Positions 6,907 to 14,119 of a stretch of DNA of 15,806 nucleotides are shown piece by piece; the stretch's first letter is position 1; each line of letters begins with the position of its first letter. Made by a program: the position numbers and the translations under genes. The notes below the pieces were generated by a model. It was not told where the DNA came from. It ran no database searches and saw only the letters and a list, made by a program, of their open reading frames with translations. Source of the stretch: Gammaproteobacteria bacterium (GTDB taxonomy: Bacteria; Pseudomonadota; Gammaproteobacteria; Enterobacterales; Alteromonadaceae); the NCBI GenBank assembly GCA_023481025.1, contig JAMCWV010000226.1, positions 1 to 15,806 of the forward strand, read 5' to 3'.

Positions 6907-8005
6907 TTAAAGGCCGGATTTCAAACTGGCCTGAATAAATCGGTCTAAGTCACCGTCGAGAACGGCTTGGGTATTGCGTGTTTCAACACCGGTGCGCAAA
7001 TCTTTAATGCGCGAATCATCGAGTACATAGGAGCGAATTTGACTACCCCAGCCAATGTCCGACTTGGTGTCTTCTAACGCCTGCTTCGCTTCATTCTGCT
7101 TTTGCAGCTCCATTTCGTACAATTTGGCCCGCAATTGCTTCATCGCCGCGTCTTTGTTCTTGTGCTGCGAGCGGTCGCTTTGACACTGCACCACAATACC
7201 CGATGGCTCGTGGGTAATACGCACCGCCGAGTCGGTCCGGTTAACGTGCTGACCACCGGCGCCCGAGGCTCGATAGGTATCGATGCGCAAATCAGCGGGG
7301 TTGATATCAATTTCGATATCGTCATCAATTTCAGGATAAACGAACGCTGACGCAAACGACGTATGACGACGATTCCCAGAGTCAAATGGCGACTTGCGAA
7401 CCAAACGGTGTACGCCCGTTTCTGTGCGCAACCAACCAAACGCGTGGTCACCGGCAAAGCGAATCGTTGCTGACTTAATACCAGCCACTTCACCTTCCGA
7501 AAGCTCGGTGATTTCCGCTTTCATGCCGTGCGCTTCACCCCAGCGCAAATACATCCGTAGCAACATGCTACACCAGTCTTGCGCTTCGGTACCGCCCGAG
7601 CCTGCTTGGAGATCGACATAACAATCATTGGCATCATTCGGTCCTGAAAACATTCGACGAAACTCAAGTTGCTCAAGCGCTTTGCGCCATTTAGCCACCT
7701 CTTGTTCCGCTTCCACTAGCATGTCTTCGTCATCTTCTTCGCTGGCTAACTCTAAAAACCCAGCTGCATCTTCAAGCCCTTGACCAAGATCGCGAAAGGT
7801 ATGCACAATCTCTTCGAGACTTGCACGTTCTTTGCCTAACGCTTGGGCCTTTTCTGGTTGATTCCAGACTGCAGGGTCTTCGAGCTCACGCTCAACTTCT
7901 TCGAGACGTTCAGTTTTCGTCTCTAAGTCAAAGATACCCCCTAAGCTGCGCCATGCGCTGCTTGAGGTCATCGATTTGATATGCGATTGCGTTGCTTTCC
8001 AGCAT
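6907..8005 (-). CDS. prfB: Peptide chain release factor 2, programmed +1 frameshift
   Basis: RF2 releases finished proteins at UGA and UAA. The gene is read in two frames. A 25-codon leader ORF from the ATG at 8005 reads [13 protein letters not shown] and ends in CTT TGA at 7933-7928. Reading shifts +1 past the T at 7930 and resumes at GAC (7929), giving 365 residues, exactly the E. coli length. An internal Shine-Dalgarno-like AGGGGG (7942-7937) precedes CTTTGAC, the textbook autoregulatory signal by which low RF2 favours frameshifting. The codon-recognition tripeptide SPF is at 205-207 and the catalytic GGQ at 250-252, both at canonical positions. AGGA lies about 9 bases before the ATG. A caller ignoring the frameshift would pick a spurious start around 7971. 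Confidence 0.97.
7927..7942 (-). promoter_or_regulatory. RF2 programmed frameshift signal
   Basis: On the minus strand AGGGGGTATCTTTGAC contains the Shine-Dalgarno-like AGGGGG, a three-base spacer, the slippery CTT codon and the UGA stop followed by C. Each element matches the classical prfB recoding site. Confidence 0.95.
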
Positions 8006-8071
8006 CGTATTGAATCCTGTGGTTTGAATAGCGAGTGCGATTAGCACATGTCGTTTCAAAAATAGCCGCGT

Positions 8072-8098
8072 ATTCTAGCCGATTTTAGCCATAAACAA
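8072..8098 (-). promoter_or_regulatory. Candidate promoter between recJ and prfB
   Basis: The minus strand shows TAGAAT (8077-8072) as a good -10 box and TTGTTT (8098-8093) as a -35 with a short 15-base spacer, about 65 bases upstream of the prfB start. It could give prfB-lysS independent expression within the operon. Confidence 0.3.
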
Positions 8099-8125
8099 CA
8101 GAGCCGCTGCGGTTTTTTCAGTGGC

Positions 8126-9860
8126 TTATAGGACGTACTCAATCATAAGTTGTGGTGTTCTCTGACCGCGAAATTCATTCACATCCAAGCGGTAAACCAG
8201 ATGAACTTCTTGCTGTTGTTGCCATTGCCACGGCGCTTTCGGCACATTGAAGGCGATCGCGTCAACACTTGCCCCCCCCCTGTAATGGCTGCAATAGCAA
8301 CTTTAAATGCACGTCTTTCAACCAGCGTTGGTCAAGGACACGAAACTGTCCATCAAACGTTGGTGGCGGAAAGTCTTGTCCAAACGGCCCAGCCGTTTGC
8401 AAGGCTAGCGCTGACTCTAGCGATAATTCATGACCATCCAGTTCACCATCAGACCATAACACGCGTGCCAATTGCTCTTCATCGACCCAGTCCGCAGCCA
8501 CGGTTTGCAAGGCAGCATTAAACGCTGTCCATGCGGCTTTCGGAATCGTGAGACCTGCCGCCATGGCGTGGCCACCAAAACGACTGATCACGCCTGGCGC
8601 CTGACTCGCAACTTGCGCCAGTAAGTCACGAATATGCACCCCAGGCACAGACCGGCATGAGCCTTTCAGCTCGTCCTTGTCACCCGGCGCAAATACCATT
8701 ACAGGTCGATAGAATTGCTCTTTGAGTCGCCCGGCAAGAATGCCAATCACGCCTTGATGGAAACTGTCATCCTGCAACGCTAGCACCGGTGGTAATCCGT
8801 CTCGACTAAGTTGCAAATGACTCAAGCATTGCTCGGCATCCGCTTGCATGTCACCTTCAATCTGTCGCCGCTGACGATTCAGCTCATCAAGACGCAAGGC
8901 AAGCATATTCGCTTGTTGAAAGTCAGCCGCTAAAAGGCACTCGATGCCCATTTGAATATCATCTAAGCGCCCCGCTGCATTAATTCGCGGCCCAACTGCA
9001 AAGCCAAGGTCGGTTGCTGAAATACCTGCAGGTTCACGCCCTGCAACTTGCAAAAGCGCCAAAATACCCGGCCGACAACGCCCGTCTCGGATGCGTTGCA
9101 CCCCTTGCTGAACCAAAATACGGTTGTTAAAGTCCAGGGACACCACATCCGCTACGGTGCCAAGCGCAACCAAGTCTAAGTAATCCGCTATTTGAATCTG
9201 AGCCGCAGGGTGGTCACTGTAGCGTTGACGAAACCACGCCCGAATGGCTAAAAGCAAATAAAAAGCCACACCGACGCCCGCTAACGACTTACTTGCGAAC
9301 TGGCAGTCCTGTCGATTCGGATTCACCACGGCCGCCGCAGCTGGCAGAGTTGCTGGCGGTAAGTGATGGTCGGTAATAATCACTTCCAGTCCAAGCGAAT
9401 TCGCGCGTTCAACGCCGGCATGGCTACTGATACCATTGTCGACGGTAATCAATAGCTCCGCACCTTGCTGTGCGGCATACTCGGCTAGTGCCGGCGATAA
9501 TCCATAACCATCGGCAAATCGATTCGGCACTAAGTACATGACCGACTGAGCGCCCATTGCACTCAAGGCTGATTTTAGTAACGCAACACTGGTTGCTCCG
9601 TCCGCATCATAATCACCACAAATGCAGATTTTTCGGTTCGCCAGCATAGCTTCGGCAACGCGTTCAGCCGCCGCTTCACAATCAGCGAGTTGATTAAAAT
9701 GCAACAACCCCCGCAGTGACAGATCAAGTTCAGCGCCATGGGTTAAACCGCGATTTGCATAGACTCGTTGCAAGATAGTTGGCAGGTTATCAGCAAATTG
9801 CACCTGAGCACTGGCTTGGCGACGTTTCAGCTGAGGAGAAGGTAAAACCGAGTGTGTCAT
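8126..9860 (-). CDS. recJ: Single-stranded-DNA exonuclease RecJ, frameshifted in a G9 tract near the 3' end
   Basis: RecJ degrades single-stranded DNA 5' to 3' in RecF-pathway recombination, base-excision and mismatch repair. DHH-family motifs are intact: DYDADG (83-88), TVDNG (139-143), TDHH (163-166), GTVAD (234-238), RINAAGRLD (292-300), KGSCRS (399-404) and the DHHA1 motif FGGHAMAAGL (428-437). As sequenced, nine G on the minus strand (8280-8272) send reading to a stop at 8262, giving 532 residues ending GGGKC. With eight G the frame continues with VDAIAFN and YRLDVNEFRG to a TAA at 8126. That gives 577 residues, the E. coli length, with a recognisable RecJ ending. The final 48 residues belong to the C-terminal OB-fold domain. 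The cause may be a sequencing error, a recent mutation or a reversible slip. It follows xerD by 6 bases; dsbC is absent. Confidence 0.92.
8272..8280. repeat. Homopolymer of nine C (nine G in recJ sense)
   Basis: A run of nine C on the plus strand lies inside recJ codons 527-530. It is exactly the point where the reading frame breaks, and eight would keep the frame. It is the longest mononucleotide G/C run I noticed in the window. Confidence 0.95.
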
Positions 9861-9866
9861 TATGGA

Positions 9867-10745
9867 TTATCCGCGCGGATGATGTTGTTCATGAAGTTGT
9901 TTCAATCGTGCCTTCGCGACTTGGGTGTAAATCTGCGTTGTGGCAATATCGGCATGCCCTAAGAGCATCTGCAAGGCTCGTAAATCCGCACCGTGATTTA
10001 ATAGGTGCGTTGCAAATGCGTGGCGCAGCCGGTGCGGCGAAATTGTTTCAGGTAAGCCCGCTTGAAGAGCGTAAATGCGAATCCGATGCCAAAACGTTTG
10101 CCGAGTCATTTGTTGGCTGCGTTGAGACAGAAACACCACATCGGTGGCATGTTGCATTAATTCAGGCCGGCCATAGCGCAAATATTGCTCAAGCGCATGC
10201 AGCGCTTCTTCGCCCATTGGGACAAGGCGCTCTTTATTGCCTTTACCCACCACTCGCACCACGCCCTGACGCAAGCTCACTTCGTTCATTTTTAAGGCGA
10301 CTAATTCGCTTACACGTAGCCCGGTCGCATACAGCAGTTCTAACATAGCCTTGTCACGCAGCCCGAGCGCCGTGTTGGTTACTGGGGCTTGCAGTAATGC
10401 CGTGACATCCTGTTCGCTAATACTCTTCGGCAAACTCGCCGGCAGTTTTGGGCTTTGCAAATGTGCGGTCGGATCGTCGTCCCGCTGTTGCTGGCGTAAC
10501 AAGTACCCGAAGTATTTGCGCAAGCTACTCAGCAAACGCGCTTGCGAGCGCGATTGAATGCCCTGCTCACGTCGAACACCTAAATAAGTGACGATATCGT
10601 CACGACTCGCTTGTTCAAGTGCTATGCCGGACTGTTGTAACCAAGTCTGAAAATGTGTGAGATCGCTCCGATACGCTGCGATCGTATGCTGGCTCACACC
10701 TTGTTGCAGCCACAGCTTATCGAGAAATTGATCGATAGCACTCAT
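9867..10745 (-). CDS. xerD: Tyrosine recombinase XerD
   Basis: XerD works with XerC at the chromosomal dif site, under FtsK control, to resolve chromosome dimers. The 292 residues carry an N-terminal SAM-like core-binding domain (about 1-95) and the catalytic domain with all active-site residues: Arg144 (ATGLRVSEL), Lys168 (VGKGNKERLVP), His238 and Arg241 (SPHRLRHAFATHLL), His264 (LLGHADI) and nucleophile Tyr273 (TTQIYTQV). Each is offset by 4-6 from E. coli XerD. AGGG precedes the ATG by six bases. Gene order xerD-recJ-prfB-lysS corresponds to E. coli xerD-dsbC-recJ-prfB-lysS without dsbC, which favours XerD over XerC. The recJ start lies only 6 bases after its stop. Confidence 0.95.
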   Translation of the reverse strand: MSAIDQFLDKLWLQQGVSQHTIAAYRSDLTHFQTWLQQSGIALEQASRDDIVTYLGVRREQGIQSRSQARLLSSLRKYFGYLLRQQQRDDDPTAHLQSPKLPASLPKSISEQDVTALLQAPVTNTALGLRDKAMLELLYATGLRVSELVALKMNEVSLRQGVVRVVGKGNKERLVPMGEEALHALEQYLRYGRPELMQHATDVVFLSQRSQQMTRQTFWHRIRIYALQAGLPETISPHRLRHAFATHLLNHGADLRALQMLLGHADIATTQIYTQVAKARLKQLHEQHHPRG

Positions 10746-10755
10746 AATCTGCCCT

Positions 10756-10794
10756 AAAAAAAACGTGCCTAGCCGTTAGTATGCCAGACACGTT
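10756..10794 (-). terminator. Intrinsic terminator of the hydroquinone reductase-pirin operon
   Basis: On the minus strand a 12-bp stem (arms 10794-10783 and 10773-10762, with two G-U pairs) closes a 9-base loop and runs into eight T at 10763-10756. It lies 34 bases beyond the pirin stop and just before xerD. Confidence 0.85.
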
Positions 10795-10828
10795 CTTAAA
10801 GTTTTAGCAATTTCGCTAGACCACCAAG

Positions 10829-11659
10829 CTACTGAGTTAATGTCCCGTTTTGGTAATCCATGAATGCTTGCCGTAGCTCCGCTTCGGTGTTCATGACAAA
10901 CGGACCATACTGAGCAATCGGCTCGCCAATCGGCTTCGCTGCCATCAACAAGAAGCGCCCAGCATTGGCAATTTCGACTGTCACGTCGACATCGTCAGCA
11001 AGCTCGATTAACTCTCCCGCTTGGGCAGTAATGCCAGCAATCGTTACCGCACCTTGATAGACATACAGCAACCGAGTTTGTTGGCCTTGTTGCGGTAAGG
11101 TCAATTGCGTGGCTTGGTCGAGGCGATAATCAAGGTAGAGAAATTCTCGACCCGGTGCCTTAACCGGCCCTGTTTCGCCATTAAACTCGCCGGATAACAC
11201 CCGCACTAAACCGCCATCAATGGCCACTTCAGGCACTTGGCTGGCCGGGATATCCGCGTACTCGGGATCACTCATTTTCTCCGCAGCGGGTAGGTTCAAC
11301 CACAATTGGAAACCCCACATCAAGCCATCTTTTTGCTTCGGCATTTCCGAGTGAATCATGCCGCGCGCAGCTTTCATCCATTGCAGACCACCAGTGGTAA
11401 TCTCGCCTTTGTTACCTTTCGAGTCTTCATGCGCCATATTACCGGCTAACATATAAGTCAGCGTACAAAAGCCACGATGCGGGTGCGGTGGAAACCCAGC
11501 AATGTAATCATTCGGATTGTCCGACTTAAATTCATCAAGCATTAAAATCGGATCCCGATGCCGAAACGCCGGTTGATTGATTACGCGCCTAAGTTTTACG
11601 CCTGCGCCATCTTGCGCCGGCATGCCACGGACACGATGTTTAATAATTGACTGACTCAT
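10829..11659 (-). CDS. Pirin-family cupin protein
   Basis: The 276-residue bicupin belongs to the pirin family, iron-dependent proteins some of which, such as E. coli YhhW, have quercetin 2,3-dioxygenase activity. The four metal ligands are visible: His59 and His61 in FPPHPHRGF, His103 and Glu105 in GMIHSEMP, matching His56, His58, His101 and Glu103 of human pirin. The C-terminal cupin spans roughly 180-260 and ends in the family-typical EPIAQYGPFVMNT. The start follows a strong AGGAGGT that overlaps the stop of the upstream hydroquinone reductase gene, so the two form an operon. The partner suggests a role with quinones or aromatic redox compounds, but the substrate cannot be told from sequence. 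Confidence 0.9.
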   Translation of the reverse strand: MSQSIIKHRVRGMPAQDGAGVKLRRVINQPAFRHRDPILMLDEFKSDNPNDYIAGFPPHPHRGFCTLTYMLAGNMAHEDSKGNKGEITTGGLQWMKAARGMIHSEMPKQKDGLMWGFQLWLNLPAAEKMSDPEYADIPASQVPEVAIDGGLVRVLSGEFNGETGPVKAPGREFLYLDYRLDQATQLTLPQQGQQTRLLYVYQGAVTIAGITAQAGELIELADDVDVTVEIANAGRFLLMAAKPIGEPIAQYGPFVMNTEAELRQAFMDYQNGTLTQ

Positions 11660-11669
11660 GGCCTACCTC

Positions 11670-12659
11670 CTACTGTGCAGACGCCGCTAGTTTGCGACGA
11701 TCATGCGGTGCAGTGAAATCCAATTCTGGCCCTTTGGGAACCACGCCGGTTGGATTAATCATGTCATGGCTGACGTAATAATGGGTCTTGATATGGTCCA
11801 TCCGCACCGTTTCAGCGACACCTGGAACTTGATACAGTTCGCGGACAAAATTCCACAAGTTCGGATAATCAACAATGCGTTTCTGGTTACATTTAAAATG
11901 CCCAACATAGACCGCGTCGAACCGCACTAAGGTTGTAAACAAACGCCAGTCTGCTTCGGTTAAATGCGTCCCAACTAAATACCGCCGTCCTGCGAGCTTT
12001 TGCTCAAGCGCATCAAGGGCTTTAAACAACGCGTCAAAGGCTTCTTCATAAGCGGATTGGGTCGTCGCAAAACCCGCTTTATAGACGCCGTTATTCACAT
12101 TGTCGTAGACAAAATCATTAATTGCATCGATGTCGCTGTGTAGTTGTTCCGGGTAGAAATCTAGCGAATTCCCCGTAATCTCGTTAAACGCTGAATTGAG
12201 CATCCGAATAATGTCTGCAGATTCGTTCGAGACAATCGTGTTCTGTTGTTTGTCCCACAAAATGGGAACCGTGACACGGCCGCTATAATCTGCCGCAGCT
12301 TTGGTATAGATTTGATGCAAAAAGCGCTGATTAAACAGGGGATCCGCTAACTCTGTCCCCGGACGGAATTCCCAGCCATTGCTAAGCATTTCCGGCGCAA
12401 CAGCCGAGACACTAATGTGCTCTTCCAAGCCTTTCAGCTTACGAAAAATCAGTGTGCGGTGCGCCCAAGGGCACGCATAGGAAACATAGAGATGGTAACG
12501 GCCTGACTCTGCTTTAAAGCCGCCTTTGCCGGTTTCACCTGCGCTACCATCTGCTGTGACCCAATTGCGAAATTGTGCTTCTGAGCGTTCAAAACGGCCA
12601 CCCGATTGACTCGTGTCGTACCATTTGTCGTGCCATTGACCGTCGACTAATAATCCCAT
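11670..12659 (-). CDS. Glutathionyl-hydroquinone reductase (Xi-class GST, YqjG-like)
   Basis: These enzymes use glutathione to reduce glutathionyl-hydroquinones to free hydroquinones. The 329-residue product carries the catalytic Cys63 in YACPWAHRTL (61-70), at the same position as in E. coli YqjG. The thioredoxin-like VTVPILWDKQQNTIVSNESA follows, then a helical C-terminal domain (TEADWRLFTTLVRFDAVYVG) and the family's ending DMINPTGVVPKGP. The start is the ATG at 12659, preceded by GGAGGA; an in-frame TTG at 12671 merely overlaps that ribosome binding site. It heads an operon with the pirin gene (10-base gap). Family assignment is firm; the physiological quinone is unknown. Confidence 0.94.
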   Translation of the reverse strand: MGLLVDGQWHDKWYDTSQSGGRFERSEAQFRNWVTADGSAGETGKGGFKAESGRYHLYVSYACPWAHRTLIFRKLKGLEEHISVSAVAPEMLSNGWEFRPGTELADPLFNQRFLHQIYTKAAADYSGRVTVPILWDKQQNTIVSNESADIIRMLNSAFNEITGNSLDFYPEQLHSDIDAINDFVYDNVNNGVYKAGFATTQSAYEEAFDALFKALDALEQKLAGRRYLVGTHLTEADWRLFTTLVRFDAVYVGHFKCNQKRIVDYPNLWNFVRELYQVPGVAETVRMDHIKTHYYVSHDMINPTGVVPKGPELDFTAPHDRRKLAASAQ

Positions 12660-12663
12660 GACG

Positions 12664-12669
12664 TCCTCC
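12664..12669 (-). promoter_or_regulatory. Ribosome binding site deciding the hydroquinone reductase start
   Basis: GGAGGA on the minus strand is four bases upstream of the ATG at 12659. A TTG start at 12671 would be upstream of this site and lack one of its own. Confidence 0.7.
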
Positions 12670-12686
12670 AATTAAAGTGTGGAGTC

Positions 12687-12715
12687 AGTATAAAGGGAGT
12701 AAAAATAGGAGACAA
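12687..12715 (-). promoter_or_regulatory. Sigma-70 promoter of the hydroquinone reductase-pirin operon
   Basis: The minus strand has TTGTCT (12715-12710), a 17-base spacer and TATACT (12692-12687), the best housekeeping promoter in the window. Transcription would start near 12680, giving a leader of about 20 bases. Confidence 0.65.
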
Positions 12716-12735
12716 ATCGCTGGATGGAAAACAAC

Positions 12736-12783
12736 TATGCACCAAGTGAATAGCTTTATAGGTAGCCATTCACTTAGTGCATA
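12736..12783. repeat. Long inverted repeat upstream of the hydroquinone reductase promoter
   Basis: The arms 12736-12751 and 12768-12783 are 16 bp with a single mismatch, and three further base pairs form inside. Each arm contains a small dyad, CACCAAGTG (12740-12748) and the perfect CACTTAGTG (12771-12779), with centres 31 bp apart, about three helical turns. On the minus strand GTTGTTTT follows the stem, so it could be a terminator for the lpx cluster, whose last gene ends about 100 bases upstream. Equally, it could be a paired operator for the promoter 21 bases downstream. I cannot decide between them. Confidence 0.6.
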
Positions 12784-12883
12784 TAGAGACAATTTTACCG
12801 TATCTCGGCGGCCATGACATGGCTGAGGCGCTCGTTTAAAGCATGCCGTGGCGCAATGAATTATCGCGAGGATAATGCGAGGA

Positions 12884-14119
12884 TTAGCCCTGCAATTTAC
12901 GATGATCCACCAACGCCAAGACTGCAGCTGCGGACTTTGCCCCCGCATCACAGCGCAATTGCGCATGCAGCTCATTGTAGCGCTCCAGCAACTCGGTCTG
13001 GTCTTGGGTTAAAAGTGGGCTAATTTCAGCAGCAATGCGTTTGCCATTCACATCTTCTTGTAGGAGCTCTTTCACGAGCTCGCCGCCGTGCAGCAAATTC
13101 GGTAAGGAAAAGAACTCAAGCGTTACAAAGTGGCGTAACACATGATAGTTAAACCAGCCAAACCGATAGCAGACGACCATCGGGCGTTTGATTAACATGG
13201 TTTCCAGTGACACGGTACCGGAGGCTAGAATAGTCGCGTCACTCGCTGCAATCACATCGTGACTTTGACCATCGAACAATTGCACACTCAAAGGTCGCTG
13301 CCAATCCTGCTCCGCTGCCGCCAGTGCCGCACTGAATTGAGCGCGTCGCGTTGCATTAAACAAGGGCACTATGAACGTCAGGTCCGCATCCTGTTCTTGC
13401 AGCTCATAGGCCGCATCAATAAACGGCCGCGCTAACTGCCCCACTTCACTACCACGGCTGCCCGGCAAAAGCCCGATAAAACGTCCGTTTACATTCAAAC
13501 CCAATCGTTCGCGCGCTGCAACAGCAGACGTTGCCAACGCAAACCGATCTGCCAGCGGGTGACCCACAAACGTATAGGGAACTTGATACCGTGCGTAGAA
13601 CTCCGCTTCAAATGGGAGAATTCCAAGGACCATGTCGGTTGCTTTCGCGACCTTGAAAATCCGTTTCGGTCGCCACGCCCAAACCGACGGGCTCACGTAA
13701 TGAACCGTTTTGAGACCACTGTCTTTAAGTTTACGTTCAATTGGCAAGTTGAAATCAGGTGCATCAATGCCGATAAACACGTCGGGTTTTGCCCTGAGCA
13801 TGGCGGTGATTACTGTTTTTCTCGCGCGCAACAGGGTCGGTAAGTTCTTAAGCACATCCCAAACCCCCATCACTGAGAGGGTTTCCATTGGAAAGAGCGA
13901 TTGCAACCCTTGTGCAACCATCAACTCCCCACCAACACCAATAAACTCGACATCTGGCTGCGCCTCTTTCAGGCTCGCCATTAGGCTTGCGCCAAGAATA
14001 TCGCCAGACGCTTCACCGGCGACTATCCCAATACGTAACGGGCGCTGATGAGCGCCCGTTGTGGTGGTCTTAGCCAGTTGCTGGTCCATGGATAGCGGCT
14101 CCATTTCTGCGCGACTCAT
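12884..14119 (-). CDS. lpxB: Lipid A disaccharide synthase (LpxB)
   Basis: LpxB, a GT19 glycosyltransferase at the inner membrane, joins UDP-2,3-diacylglucosamine and lipid X into the beta-1,6 disaccharide of lipid A. Signatures are VAGEASGDILGASLM (about 33-47), SPSVWAWRPKRIFK, FVGHPLADRF, LLPGSRGSEVGQL and the UDP-binding ASGTVSLETMLIKRPMV. At 411 residues it is longer than E. coli LpxB (382), mostly through about 20 extra N-terminal residues. I chose the ATG at 14119 because it overlaps the lpxA stop as ATGA. The Met at 14089, with GGAG nine bases upstream, would give a more usual length. It is the last gene of the cluster; rnhB and dnaE, which follow in E. coli, are not here. Confidence 0.96.
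   Translation of the reverse strand: MSRAEMEPLSMDQQLAKTTTTGAHQRPLRIGIVAGEASGDILGASLMASLKEAQPDVEFIGVGGELMVAQGLQSLFPMETLSVMGVWDVLKNLPTLLRARKTVITAMLRAKPDVFIGIDAPDFNLPIERKLKDSGLKTVHYVSPSVWAWRPKRIFKVAKATDMVLGILPFEAEFYARYQVPYTFVGHPLADRFALATSAVAARERLGLNVNGRFIGLLPGSRGSEVGQLARPFIDAAYELQEQDADLTFIVPLFNATRRAQFSAALAAAEQDWQRPLSVQLFDGQSHDVIAASDATILASGTVSLETMLIKRPMVVCYRFGWFNYHVLRHFVTLEFFSLPNLLHGGELVKELLQEDVNGKRIAAEISPLLTQDQTELLERYNELHAQLRCDAGAKSAAAVLALVDHRKLQG

Noticed and set aside
6907..7971. prfB as a simple 354-codon gene starting at 7971
   Set aside because: The first 14 residues are out-of-frame leader sequence; the true gene uses the ATG at 8005 and the +1 frameshift.
8101..8118. CCGCTGCGG followed by six T as a plus-strand terminator
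   Set aside because: The stem is only three or four base pairs and no plus-strand gene precedes it.
8150..8521. Plus-strand open frame opposite the recJ 3' end
   Set aside because: It is antisense to the recJ coding region, including the C9 tract and the restored tail, with no ribosome binding site or recognisable protein; a shadow frame.
9779..10348. 189-codon plus-strand open frame opposite recJ/xerD
   Set aside because: Long but antisense to two well-supported genes, with low-complexity composition expected of a shadow frame.
12685..12975. 96-codon minus-strand open frame between lpxB and the hydroquinone reductase
   Set aside because: It overlaps the lpxB 3' end, the long inverted repeat and the promoter; no ribosome binding site or family resemblance.
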